DNA of 64,000 nt from positions 62,001 to 126,000 of the forward strand of contig NZ_JADEWL010000004.1 of NCBI RefSeq assembly GCF_015207665.1, written 5' to 3'. The notes under the pieces were generated by a model. The model did no database searches. It worked only from the letters and a program-made list of their open reading frames with translations, and was not told where the DNA came from. This document shows positions 7,323-15,849 of the stretch, one piece after another. Each line of letters starts with the position of its first letter. Positions within the stretch are counted from its first letter, which is position 1. This DNA comes from Plectonema cf. radiosum LEGE 06105 (GTDB taxonomy: Bacteria; Cyanobacteriota; Cyanobacteriia; Cyanobacteriales; Nostocaceae). A program made the translations under genes and the position numbers.

Positions 7323-7754
7323 ATGGCAACTGAGTTAACTATCCAGCAAGTAGCTAAAGCCACTGGTTTAAGCGTTCATGCTGTGCGCTATTACGAAAAA
7401 GTAGGACTTTTGGCTCCCATTCAACGAGCGAGTAACGGTCATCGTCGTTATTCGTCCGAGGATGTGGTTTGGCTGGAATTTTTGACACGCTTGCGGTCTA
7501 CGGGAATGTCAATCCAGCAAATCCATCTTTTTGCTGAATTAGTGCGACAACAACCAACTAATGTGCAAGAGCGACGTTTGCTCTTAGAAGCACATCGCAA
7601 TCGCGTCCAAAAAAATATCCAAGATTTAACGGAGAATCTCCAATTAATTAAATTAAAAATTGAACATTATAAACACTTAGAAAGAACAGGTGAAAGCGAC
7701 AAAAACTGCATTTTTTGGAAAGCTTATTTAGAACAAAACAACAAAGAACATTGA
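7323..7754 (+). CDS. MerR family transcriptional regulator
   Basis: The 143-residue protein begins with a MerR winged helix-turn-helix (ELTIQQVAKATGLSVHAVRY, YEKVGLL, then NGHRRYSSEDVVWLEF). A long dimerisation helix occupies about 85-125, and the short C-terminus has one cysteine (SDKNCIFW) rather than a metal-binding cysteine cluster. It therefore resembles aldehyde- or redox-sensing members (AdhR/NmlR type) more than metal sensors. It sits immediately behind its own 19-bp-spacer promoter. The downstream lipoprotein and SDR genes face the same way and are the obvious candidates for co-regulation. Confidence 0.9.
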   Translation: MATELTIQQVAKATGLSVHAVRYYEKVGLLAPIQRASNGHRRYSSEDVVWLEFLTRLRSTGMSIQQIHLFAELVRQQPTNVQERRLLLEAHRNRVQKNIQDLTENLQLIKLKIEHYKHLERTGESDKNCIFWKAYLEQNNKEH

Positions 7755-7836
7755 TATCACAGAAAAAAATATCTTGATTAATGGTGGTTGGGGAATTACA
7801 GGTATGAAAAGTTAGGAAAAAATATTATTGATTACC

Positions 7837-8910
7837 ATGTTACAAAAATTGCTTTTGATATCTACATTGTCAGTATTGATGCTGGGAATCACTCAAGCTT
7901 GTGGTATTAATGTAAATCTAGCAAATACCAACTCATCTGTTAATTCTCCAAATCCGCAGACAAATTCGCAAACCAAAAAAAATACTTCAGCGACAACATT
8001 AGAAAAAATTGAATTACCAGCCAATTTTCAATATCCTAATGGAATTACCCAAGCTAAGGATGGAACTCTATATATTGGTTCAATTACAAGTGGAAAAATA
8101 TTACGAATCAAACCAGGACAACAAACAGAAATATTTTTCCCTGGAAATAATCAAGTATTTGCAGCCAATACTCTACGACTTGATCAAGAGCGAGGTATTA
8201 TTTGGGGAACATCCTCAGATTTTTTAGGAGTGCGTGGAAGTGATGGTCAAGTGACTCGTCGCAGTCATCGGATATTTGCCATTGATATCAATTCTGGTGA
8301 AGTTATACGTGTAATTGTAATGCCAGATGGTGGTTTTGGGAACGACATTGCCCTTGATGAAAAGGGAGGGGTGTATATTACGGATAGTTGGCGTAGTCGA
8401 ATACACTATCTTGCTGATGTCAAAAATCAATTGCAAATATGGGTGCAAGACCAACGTTTTGCAGCAGCAGATGGACAGGTTGGTTTAGCGGGGATTGCTC
8501 GTCATAAAAATGGTGTAATTATTGTTGGGCATTTTTCCCAAGGAAAACTATTTCAAGTTACACCTCAAGCATCAGGAAAACCGAAAGTAGAGGAAATCAA
8601 TTTATCACGCACTATTGAAAATCCTGATGGAATGCAATTTACTGCTGACGGTCAATTAATAATTATTGAAGGTGCGATAAAAAGTGGTAATGGTCGTCTT
8701 TTACAGATTGAAATGAATTCATCTATAAGTAATATCAAAGAAGTCAAAGAAATAGCATCGCAAATTATATCACCTGTGAATTTAACTTTATCAGAAAATC
8801 AAGTTTGGGTGACAGAATCGCGTATACGTCATCGTTTGTTCAAGGAAGAAGAAGCAAATATTCCCAAACAATTTTTTATTCATCGCTTTCAGTTATTGCA
8901 TCAAAAATAG
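7837..8910 (+). CDS. SMP-30/gluconolactonase-like (beta-propeller) lipoprotein
   Basis: The 357-residue product has a short charged start, a hydrophobic segment and a lipobox ending in Cys22 (LGITQAC), so it should be lipid-anchored facing the periplasm. A Ser/Thr/Asn-rich linker (about 25-55) precedes a six-bladed-propeller-like domain with recurring PNGI, GNDIALDEKGGVYITDSW and NPDGMQFTADGQLIIIEG blocks, as in SMP-30/LRE lactonases. The reaction would be lactone or ester hydrolysis, but the substrate is unknown. The ATG at 7837 is preferred over the in-frame TTG at 7828. It lies between merR and a Tat-signal SDR on the same strand. Confidence 0.75.
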   Translation: MLQKLLLISTLSVLMLGITQACGINVNLANTNSSVNSPNPQTNSQTKKNTSATTLEKIELPANFQYPNGITQAKDGTLYIGSITSGKILRIKPGQQTEIFFPGNNQVFAANTLRLDQERGIIWGTSSDFLGVRGSDGQVTRRSHRIFAIDINSGEVIRVIVMPDGGFGNDIALDEKGGVYITDSWRSRIHYLADVKNQLQIWVQDQRFAAADGQVGLAGIARHKNGVIIVGHFSQGKLFQVTPQASGKPKVEEINLSRTIENPDGMQFTADGQLIIIEGAIKSGNGRLLQIEMNSSISNIKEVKEIASQIISPVNLTLSENQVWVTESRIRHRLFKEEEANIPKQFFIHRFQLLHQK

Positions 8911-8936
8911 AAGTTAAAATGAGGATATAATCAGCT

Positions 8937-9578
8937 ATGAATCGAAGAGATTTTGTCAGTAAAACTGTTTCTGCATCAGTTGTAACTAGCATTGATAGTC
9001 AAGATAAATCTAGTAACTCACACACAAACCGTCAAAGATTTCAAGATAAAGTTGTCATCATCACCGGAGCAACATCAGGTATTGGTAAAGCCGCAGCATT
9101 TGCATTTGCCAAACAAGGGGCAAAAGTTGGTTTTTGTGGTGGTCGAGAAAATCTTGGTCAACAAGTTCAAGAAGATATCAAACGTCAAGGAGGTGAGGCG
9201 ACTTATATTAAAGCTGATGTCACGAAACCAGATGAATTACAAGTATTTATTAACGATATAGTAAATAAATATAAACGTTTAGATATTGCTTTTAATAATG
9301 CGGGTACAGTCATGTTTCATAATCTCCATGAAATCGAAATCGAAGAATGGGATAATATGTTTAATACGAATACTCGTGGAGTTTTCTTAGCAATGAAATA
9401 TCAAATTCCCCATCTGCTAAAAACTGCTGGAGGTAGCATTATCATCACTTGTAACCCAGAGAATATTCCTTCCGTGAAGACGATAGAATCAATCAGTGCG
9501 AATTTGGTAGTTACTGAGGAGGTGGAGATAGAACCACATATTTGGAGAGCGACTAGTATTTATCATTTGTACATTTAA
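8937..9578 (+). pseudogene. Short-chain dehydrogenase/reductase with Tat-like N-terminus, C-terminally truncated
   Basis: The 213-codon frame carries an N-terminal RRDFVSK sequence resembling a twin-arginine signal, then the Rossmann motif TGATSGIG (43-50), LDIAFNNAG and the NTRGVFLAMKYQIPH helix. After GGSIIIT the sequence departs from the family: the catalytic YxxxK and the whole C-terminal third are gone, replaced by a short unrelated tail (NPENIPSVKTIESISANL and onward). Usual length is about 250-290 residues. Without the Tyr/Lys pair it cannot be catalytic. Its close paralogue at 33028 keeps the active site. It begins 26 bp after the lipoprotein gene. Confidence 0.7.
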
Positions 9579-10013
9579 ATGCGATCGCTATTTCAAAATC
9601 AAGAAACAACCACGTCTTCACCTAGCCATTACTAAATATAGTCAGAAATTAATGGACGAGCAATAATAACAGGTTGCTAAAGTATGTGCAACTTCGGTTG
9701 TGGATGGCTTCGTTTCAATCAGGATAAACAAGGTGATAAAGATTGCTTTTCCTACACATCATGCATCGACTATCATCTCGAAACCTCCATAAATCTAATT
9801 CCACAGGTTTTCTGCAAAATACCAGACATTAAAACCACTTTTCTTTGTCTCCCCACATCCTAATAATTAGATTTTGGTAGCCTAGCACAGATTCACCGGG
9901 AAACGCTAATCGCCTTTTTGCCCGCCGTACAAGGACGGAGTACCAGCAACTGTTAACAATATTATTTTGAACAAAAAAGGAACTAGCAAAGAAGGATATT
10001 GAAGACTTTTTTA
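9579..10013. other. Decayed stretch with a TetR gene fragment
   Basis: Apart from the TetR-like fragment at 9603-9665 and one HIP1 site (9581-9588), I see no gene, RNA or clear promoter. It separates the truncated SDR from the convergent HTH gene. Confidence 0.5.
9603..9665 (+). pseudogene. Internal fragment of a TetR-family regulator (paralogue of the gene at 5396)
   Basis: The frame KQPRLHLAITKYSQKLMDEQ then stop is nearly identical to residues 119-140 of the TetR protein at 5396-6004 (QPRLDPAIAKYSQKLMDEQA). The DNA is also similar. It is an isolated scrap of a second tetR copy. Confidence 0.6.
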
Positions 10014-10466
10014 CTATCCTACTATGAAGCTATTTTCCTGACTTGATTTACTACACTCAACTTGCACCGAAGAATGAGTTTCTACCCAAACTACAGCACC
10101 ACAACTTAACGGTTTTTCTGGTCGATAAACGATTTCACAAGGACCATTAATCTTCACTGAAAAACCGTAAATATTCTGACCGCGATTTTTGACTGTGATT
10201 ACGGGTAATGATTTTTGTTGTTTGAGATTTTGTTGAATTCTCTGCTTATTTACATGAATTTTCGTTTTTGCTGGATTTCTCACACACCATTTGCCTTTTG
10301 GACCGCGACTACCCCGACTAATAATCGGATTTCCTTCAAATAAAGGTATTATCCAATTTTTTCCGGCTTTGTAAGCCCCTTTTACTCTACCTTGAGCAAT
10401 TAAGTAGCGCATTCTAGAGGTTGAAATATTCAAAATTTCTGCCGCTTGACTAGTACTTACATACAT
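10014..10466 (-). CDS. Excisionase-like helix-turn-helix protein
   Basis: The ATG at 10466 gives 150 residues starting MYVSTSQAAEILNISTSRMR, a MerR/excisionase-type helix-turn-helix in which a recognition helix is followed by a wing (GRVKGAYKAGKNWIIPL). A basic linker and a C-terminal beta-rich part (YGFSVKINGPCEIVYRP) follow. An upstream in-frame ATG at 10637 would add a low-complexity FFFFKGK leader running through a palindromic repeat and is less likely. Such proteins are common and uncharacterised in cyanobacteria; DNA binding is the only role I can infer. Confidence 0.7.
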   Translation of the reverse strand: MYVSTSQAAEILNISTSRMRYLIAQGRVKGAYKAGKNWIIPLFEGNPIISRGSRGPKGKWCVRNPAKTKIHVNKQRIQQNLKQQKSLPVITVKNRGQNIYGFSVKINGPCEIVYRPEKPLSCGAVVWVETHSSVQVECSKSSQENSFIVG

Positions 10467-10568
10467 GATGAAAAAACTATTGCGATTAAAACTTAGTTTA
10501 TCAGTTTTAGTAGTACATTTTCCTTTGAAGAAGAAAAATAATTGTGAAAATTGCAATCTTGAAAGTCG

Positions 10569-10608
10569 AATTGCGATCGGCACGCGCCCTTCAAGGGCGA
10601 TCGCAATT
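10569..10608. repeat. HIP1-type palindromic repeat
   Basis: AATTGCGATCG and CGATCGCAATT form perfect 11-bp arms around a GC-rich core that itself contains CGCCCTTCAAGGGCG. It lies upstream of the HTH gene. Confidence 0.55.
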
Positions 10609-10716
10609 AATATTTGTTCAAGATTGAGTATTCCCACATTGTCAACGGGGCTGACAATTGGGAGTGTTAAACTTGGTAAATAGTGGAAAACAAGACCGCT
10701 CTAGGAGCAAACGATT

Positions 10717-11160
10717 ATGATGACTCCTTTAATAGTTACATCTCAAATTGAAATTAATGCCACGCCAGAAAATATCTGGAAAGTGCTGATAAATCTACAT
10801 GGTTATAGTGATTGGAATTCCAAAATACGGGTAGTTGAAGCACCTGAGAGTATTGCAGTAGGAAGTAGAGCTAAATTGTGAGCTGCACCTGAAACAGAGT
10901 TGGAGCGGATTTTTGATATTGAAATAATCGCGATCGAGTTTCCATCTCTCTTAGAGTGGCAGGGTGGAGAACCGGATACATTTGTGGGAAGGCATCGCTT
11001 TGAGCTTCATCAAGCAACTTCAGATCAAACCGTTTTCCATAATTCAGAGACTTTTAGTGGAACAATGGCATCTACGATTTTAGACATGAGTCGAACTGCC
11101 CTAGAGGAGGAGTTTCACACTTTTAATCAAGCTCTAAAAAAACGGGTTGAGTTTAGATAA
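10717..11160 (+). pseudogene. SRPBCC (START-like) family protein with one in-frame stop
   Basis: From the ATG at 10717 (AGGAG upstream) the frame reads TSQIEINATPENIWKVLINL and SDWNSKIRVVEAPESIAVGS, the typical opening of polyketide-cyclase/SRPBCC ligand-binding proteins. At codon 55 (10879-10881) a TGA interrupts, and the same frame resumes to 11160 with FHNSETFSGTMASTIL and the C-terminal helix FHTFNQALKKRVE. The total of about 147 codons is the normal family length. A single nonsense mutation is thus the only lesion: a recent pseudogene or a base-call error. Confidence 0.7.
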
Positions 11161-11583
11161 AAAGATATTGAGAGATTGATCACCAAGCCCATCACAAACC
11201 AGAGATGATACAAACCCCTTGACCAAATATTAGGAAAATTTTAATGTAGAGACGCAAGGGTTCGCGTCTCTACAAGGTTTCTGGATGATGCATATTTAAT
11301 TTCCACCAGATGTCTATTTATTATTGCGCGTTTTGGCTAAATATTGCTATTTGCGATCGCCATATAATTGCACGGAAGTACAAAAATCCGATTCTTGCGA
11401 AGCCTTGCCCTTCGGGAGCGCATTTGAGTACATTGTTTTCGGTCGATATCAGATGAGTGTAATCTACTATTTCTTTACTCTACTCACAATTGAATTTAAA
11501 GAAAATTAAGCAAAGCCCACATCACAACTAATCTTTGAGTTTTCAATAACCATAAGCGCTTCCATCAATTTTTTTTGTTACTA
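11161..11583. other. Intergenic stretch with dispersed repeats
   Basis: It holds the 76-bp repeat at 11243-11318 and a small palindrome around 11398-11422 (GCGAAGCCTTGCCCTTCGGG). No gene of its own is convincing. Confidence 0.5.
11243..11318. repeat. 76-bp dispersed repeat, copy A
   Basis: This copy matches the reverse complement of 16466-16541 at about 70 of 76 positions. One end is the hairpin TGTAGAGACGC/GCGTCTCTACA; the other carries TTTCCACCAGATGTCTATT. A partial third copy of the hairpin end lies at 37612-37640. Confidence 0.7.
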
Positions 11584-12522
11584 TTATCGAGTCTCGCGTC
11601 GAAAATCTTTGATAATTTCTGCAATCGCACTTCGAGCATTACTTACTCCCACAGGGTTGGTATTTATGTAGTAGGGAATAAAAATTAGCGCTTGGGATAA
11701 TCCATGACCCTGACCTCTTATCCATGTCGCATCATCAACCCCCAGTGTTGTGCGGAAAACTTCCCGATTCTCACTCCTCAACAAACCCCAGGCAATCATT
11801 AAATCACAAGCCGGGTCTCCCGCACCCAAACCACCGAAGTCGATTACAGCACTTAAGCGACCCTGATTAAATAACAGGTTTCCTGGTAACAGGTCTCCAT
11901 GAAACCAGACTGGCTCACGGTTCCAATCGGGTGCTTGTAAGGCTGTTTCCCAAACCTTCGTTACAGTATCGGTATCAATTGTGTCCTGTAGAGCATGAAT
12001 TGCTTTGCGAACTGCGGTGTCTCGTGTCACCAGGGGAACACCACGCAAGTTATGCTTGACTGCAAGGGGAGCGCCCGTGGTATCTATTTTTTGCAAGGCT
12101 ATGATCAATTCAGCCAATGCGATAGCGAAGCTGCACCCCCTTGGGGCGATCGCAGAATCACATGGGTTATCGATGCTGTCGATGCTAGCATTCTCACCTT
12201 CAATCCATTCAAAAACCGACCAGTGAAAAGGATAATTTCTATCTGGTATACCCTTAGCAAGTGGTACGGGAATCGATAATGGTAGAAGTGGAGCAAGTTT
12301 GGGCAACCACAGATGTTCCTTATCGATTGACCTCGTTGCACCAGGGTAGCGGGGGAGTCGCACCATCATCTTTGCACCAAGACGATAAATTACATTTTCG
12401 GTTCCAGAGGAGCGAACTGGTTGGATGGGTTGGTTTGCCCACTGGGGAAATTGAGTATTAAGTAAGTGTTTTACGAGAGATATATCAATATGTATCTCAT
12501 CCGCGTGCATTTTTGTCGTCAT
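11584..12522 (-). CDS. Aminoglycoside phosphotransferase family (kinase-fold) protein
   Basis: About 312 residues from the ATG at 12522 (another ATG lies at 12510). The C-terminal half carries the APH catalytic pair: WFHGDLLPGNLLF (Brenner-type HGDxxxxN) and AVIDFGGLGAGDPACDL (DFG equivalent). The N-lobe contains NVIYRLGAKMMVRLP with a nucleotide-binding lobe pattern. It would phosphorylate a hydroxyl of a small molecule; resistance is possible but unproven. Residues near 123-134 (CDSAIAPRGCSFAI) come from a palindromic repeat inserted in frame. It is divergent from a second APH-like gene. Confidence 0.85.
   Translation of the reverse strand: MTTKMHADEIHIDISLVKHLLNTQFPQWANQPIQPVRSSGTENVIYRLGAKMMVRLPRYPGATRSIDKEHLWLPKLAPLLPLSIPVPLAKGIPDRNYPFHWSVFEWIEGENASIDSIDNPCDSAIAPRGCSFAIALAELIIALQKIDTTGAPLAVKHNLRGVPLVTRDTAVRKAIHALQDTIDTDTVTKVWETALQAPDWNREPVWFHGDLLPGNLLFNQGRLSAVIDFGGLGAGDPACDLMIAWGLLRSENREVFRTTLGVDDATWIRGQGHGLSQALIFIPYYINTNPVGVSNARSAIAEIIKDFRRETR
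12119..12153. repeat. Palindromic repeat inside an APH-family gene
   Basis: GCGATAGCGAAGCTGCACCC with CCTTGGGGCGATCGC forms an imperfect hairpin with a HIP1 core at one end. It adds about 11-12 residues between the nucleotide lobe and the catalytic loop without breaking the frame. Confidence 0.6.
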
Positions 12523-12595
12523 AATTGCAAGTTGGAGGTATGGCGATCGCCACAATTGTAATCTACTGTATTATACTTTGTATTACAAGAGAAAA

Positions 12596-13480
12596 ATGTT
12601 TTTGTGTGCTTTTATGTTCGCAAGTTTTGACCGTAAAGCCCTAACAAATCGCGCAGTTGCCGCATCGGTGGCTGTTGCTGCCAAACACGATATAACCGTT
12701 GATGAACCGAAGATACTGGCGGATGCCTATTCTGTGCGCGTCCATCTCCAACCCGCTCCCATTGTCGTCCGTGTCAGTACGCTTACCCCGATATTGCGTT
12801 ACCCGATAGCATCTTGGTTGTTGCGCGAGATAGCAGTTGCCGAGTTTTTGGCAGCAAAAGATACTCCCGTTGTGCCACCTAGCGACCTTTTACCGTCTGG
12901 TGTACACAGCCATGATGGATTATTTATGACTTTTTGGCAGTACGTTCCACGGGTATCGGATATCATACCCGACTCGGGAACGGTGGGAAAAATGCTTGCC
13001 GAATTGCACGCGGTTTTAAAAGATTATCCGGGTGAGTTGCCGCTTTTAGCACCACCATTCAACGATATTCCACGGGGAATTGAACGTTTGCAACAGGTTG
13101 GGAATATTTTGAGTGCGGAGGATTTGCAGTTATTGAGAGAAACTTACGACACATCGATAGGTAAATTCAACAATTCAAGGGTGCCGTTACAACCATTACA
13201 CGGTGATGCCCATGCTTATAATTTGATTCCTACGGCGAAAGGCTTGGTATGGAATGATTTTGAAGATACCTGCATGGGTTCGGTTAGTTGGGATTTAATT
13301 AATCTTGATGATGCGGGTAGGAAAGCTTACAGTGATATTCCTGATTTGGAAATGTTGGAAATATACCAAACACTACGAAAAATTCATGGGATTGTCTGGG
13401 TATTTTCGTTATCACCAGAGTTCCCCGATTGGGTTGAATATGCTCAAACTATGCTGAATGAGTTGCGTGGCGATCGATAA
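12596..13480 (+). CDS. Phosphotransferase-like (kinase-fold) protein
   Basis: The ATG at 12596 (AAGAGA upstream) gives 294 residues; a second ATG at 12614 would give MFASFDRKAL. The catalytic loop is LHGDAHAYNLI and the metal loop is NDFEDTCMGSVSWDL, with DFE in place of DFG. It has the two-lobed APH/choline-kinase layout. The substrate is unknown. It is divergent from the APH gene at 11584-12522 with about 70 bp between starts, so they may share control. TTGTAAT (12557-12563) and ATTACAA (12582-12588) in that gap form a spaced dyad. Confidence 0.75.
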   Translation: MFLCAFMFASFDRKALTNRAVAASVAVAAKHDITVDEPKILADAYSVRVHLQPAPIVVRVSTLTPILRYPIASWLLREIAVAEFLAAKDTPVVPPSDLLPSGVHSHDGLFMTFWQYVPRVSDIIPDSGTVGKMLAELHAVLKDYPGELPLLAPPFNDIPRGIERLQQVGNILSAEDLQLLRETYDTSIGKFNNSRVPLQPLHGDAHAYNLIPTAKGLVWNDFEDTCMGSVSWDLINLDDAGRKAYSDIPDLEMLEIYQTLRKIHGIVWVFSLSPEFPDWVEYAQTMLNELRGDR

Positions 13481-13573
13481 AAAATATTACTTGATTTTAC
13501 TTTCAAAACAATATCGCCAAACCCAAATAAATTCCGCCATTTGGTAGTCACGCAGCTTTGCATAGATTTGTAA

Positions 13574-14704
13574 CTATTCACTGTGGGATTCAACACCAGA
13601 AAGAAAGCCTGTTTCTTCGAGCAGCAACTGTAGCTTTCCATGAGGAAATTTCGTGTCCTTCTGATTATTTTCCCATATTTCAATAAAGAAGTTTCGCATC
13701 AGCATAATGATGCTGCGGTATTTAACTATGCTAGTAACATAAAATTCATCTAAGTTGATGTCCCTATCAGTATATATCTGCTCAATGTTGTCAAGCAATA
13801 TATTTCCCAATTGATAATTTTTTAAGCCTGCTTTTATACCATATTTTTCGACCATTTTGCGTTTATGATTCTCCGAAGATGAATCATAAGACGCTCGAAT
13901 CAAATGTCCGAGATTCCGCAAAATTTCTCCGTAGTCGTAAAATGTGTTCTCTTTAAAAAAACATTCTTCATGTTTTGTTAAAGTAAAACCCTTGTCAAGT
14001 GCCAAACCAAAATCGGTCAAATATATCTGCTCCCCGTCGGTGAGGATGTTGCGAAAATGTGCATCGAAGTGGATGATTCCCTTAGTCCTCAAGAAATTAA
14101 TCGTTGCATACAATTCATGCAAAGATTTCTGGAGTTTGCTAGGATTCTGCCATAGCCATGTTTCTATAACGTCGGGTATGTACTCTAGAAATAAAACCAA
14201 CTCATGATTAGCATTAGCTCTATCTAACATATAATTTCCAACGTTCACACTATTACCCCAGTATTCGACAAAGCCTTTGAGACGCGATTTATCCACATTT
14301 ATGCGCTGTCCAGAAAAGGGAATAATTCGATAATGGTACATCAGTGGGAAGGTGGTTATTGCTCCCTCCAATACCCAATTAGTAGTCTTGATATGAGCCA
14401 CAAGTTCACGGAAAACTCCCAAACCAGCAACCCCTAAACCAGCAGAACCGAGACCGTAGTTAAAATAACTCGGTAGGTTATAGAGGTTTTTAGTAGAGAA
14501 CTGGTTGTCATATTCGATATTCGTAACCGGAATCCGTTTGACAAACACCTGAGATTTTCCAATTGTCACTATGTGAGTTCGTCCCCAACCCAAACTTAAC
14601 TCGCTATCAAACAGAAAACGCAATTGGGCATTATCCAACTGAGCAATTTGTGAACTAAGGTTGAAATATGTCTTTTTTCTAATTTCTATCTGATTCTTAA
14701 GCAT
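13574..14704 (-). CDS. Protein-kinase-like (RIO/LPS-kinase type fold) protein
   Basis: The 376-residue protein has a glycine-containing N-lobe (ELSLGWGRTHIVTIGKSQVF) with the presumed ATP lysine in VFVKRIP, the catalytic loop IIHFDAHFRNIL and the metal motif IYLTDFGLALDK. HxDxxxxN plus DFG supports phosphotransfer, but HFDAH is not the canonical HRD of Ser/Thr kinases. The insert YFNYGLGSAGLGVAGLG is glycine-rich and unusual. No membrane or sensor domain is seen. It is convergent with the APH-like gene and divergent from an AraC regulator; substrate unknown. Confidence 0.7.
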   Translation of the reverse strand: MLKNQIEIRKKTYFNLSSQIAQLDNAQLRFLFDSELSLGWGRTHIVTIGKSQVFVKRIPVTNIEYDNQFSTKNLYNLPSYFNYGLGSAGLGVAGLGVFRELVAHIKTTNWVLEGAITTFPLMYHYRIIPFSGQRINVDKSRLKGFVEYWGNSVNVGNYMLDRANANHELVLFLEYIPDVIETWLWQNPSKLQKSLHELYATINFLRTKGIIHFDAHFRNILTDGEQIYLTDFGLALDKGFTLTKHEECFFKENTFYDYGEILRNLGHLIRASYDSSSENHKRKMVEKYGIKAGLKNYQLGNILLDNIEQIYTDRDINLDEFYVTSIVKYRSIIMLMRNFFIEIWENNQKDTKFPHGKLQLLLEETGFLSGVESHSE

Positions 14705-14844
14705 TCTTGTTAGCTATAGATTTTCTGGCATTTGCTTTATTAATCACTTATTGATATGTTAGCTAGGATTTGCTCTGAGTTTATGATATCGGCTGCAATT
14801 GTTTCGATTAAATTAGTACTTAAGTATAAAAAAATTCAAATAAG

Positions 14845-15678
14845 ATGGTAAAAACTACGATTTATCATACTTACATTCCACAATCGCCATTATCCCAATT
14901 CGTCAAATTTTTCTGGTCGAGCGAAGGTGACAGTTTAGCTTCATCACAAGTAAAATTACTACCGATTGGGTCAATAGAATTAGTCATAAATCTCGATTAT
15001 GACACCATACCATTGTTCGATCCAAGCAGTCGAGAACAGTGTGGAAGTACGAGCAGCATCAGATTATGTGGAATTCAATCCCAAAGCTTTATCATCGACA
15101 ACCACAGCCAGATATCGGTGATGGGTGTGCGTTTTCAACCAGGTGGTAGTGTTCCATTTTTTCAAATTCCCGCCAAAGAATTATACAACCAAATCATATC
15201 TTTGGAGGAATTATGGAATTTTCATGCCGAACAATTACGAGAAAATTTGCTCAAAGTGCCAAGAATAAAAGCTCGCTTTCTGGTTTTGGAACGTTTTCTT
15301 TTCAGAATGATGCAATCACAGAAATCGCATCCAATTATTGATTTTGCATTATGTGAATTTCAAAAATCACCCATACCTACGGTTAATGAGGTGACAAATA
15401 AAATTGGGATTAGTAACCGTTATTTTGGACAATTATTTTCTGATGTTGTGGGATTGACTCCTAAATTATTTTGTCGCATTCAACGCTTGCGACGATTGCT
15501 GATCCTTTTGGCTGAAAAAACAACCGTTGATTGGAGTGAAATTGCTTTAAATTGTGGTTATTTCGATCAAGCGCATTTTATTCATGATTTCCGTAGTTTT
15601 GCCGGTTGCTGTCCCACAACCTATCTCAAACAACGAGGATTGCATCCCTGTCATATCTTGCTACCCAATTCAGGTTAG
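14845..15678 (+). CDS. AraC family regulator with DUF6597-type N-domain
   Basis: The 277-residue protein starts with YIPQSPLSQFVKFFWSSEGD and PIGSIELVINLDYD, the pattern of the DUF6597 sensor domain found in many AraC proteins, and ends with two helix-turn-helix units (VTNKIGISNRYFGQLFSDVV and WSEIALNCGYFDQAHFIHDF, then FAGCCPTTYLKQRG). It should be a DNA-binding activator. Neither its ligand nor its target can be told; the gene at 15850 follows on the same strand after a gap of about 170 bp. Confidence 0.88.
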   Translation: MVKTTIYHTYIPQSPLSQFVKFFWSSEGDSLASSQVKLLPIGSIELVINLDYDTIPLFDPSSREQCGSTSSIRLCGIQSQSFIIDNHSQISVMGVRFQPGGSVPFFQIPAKELYNQIISLEELWNFHAEQLRENLLKVPRIKARFLVLERFLFRMMQSQKSHPIIDFALCEFQKSPIPTVNEVTNKIGISNRYFGQLFSDVVGLTPKLFCRIQRLRRLLILLAEKTTVDWSEIALNCGYFDQAHFIHDFRSFAGCCPTTYLKQRGLHPCHILLPNSG

Positions 15679-15849
15679 GCAATTTTAGATTATGTCCCCA
15701 GGAAAGCTACGCTAATAGATTTTGGATTGCCTTCGGAGTTCAGCCCGCTTTACTTATAACATCAAAGAAGCATTGGTCATTTTTTTACAATATTTTCTAT
15801 TGATGATGCGTCACAATTAAGAACTGAGTTAATTGGAAGGTTGTCAACG

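Noticed and set aside
10466-10637. N-terminal extension of the HTH protein (start at 10637).
   Set aside because: It translates a palindromic repeat and a phenylalanine run; the HTH starts cleanly at the ATG at 10466.
11324-11509. A 61-codon frame after the SRPBCC pseudogene.
   Set aside because: It runs through a HIP1 site and a palindromic repeat and its translation (YCYLRSPYNCTEVQKSD) looks random.
12596-13480. Calling the APH-like genes antibiotic-resistance determinants.
   Set aside because: The fold supports phosphotransfer only; no subgroup-specific resistance signature was recognised.
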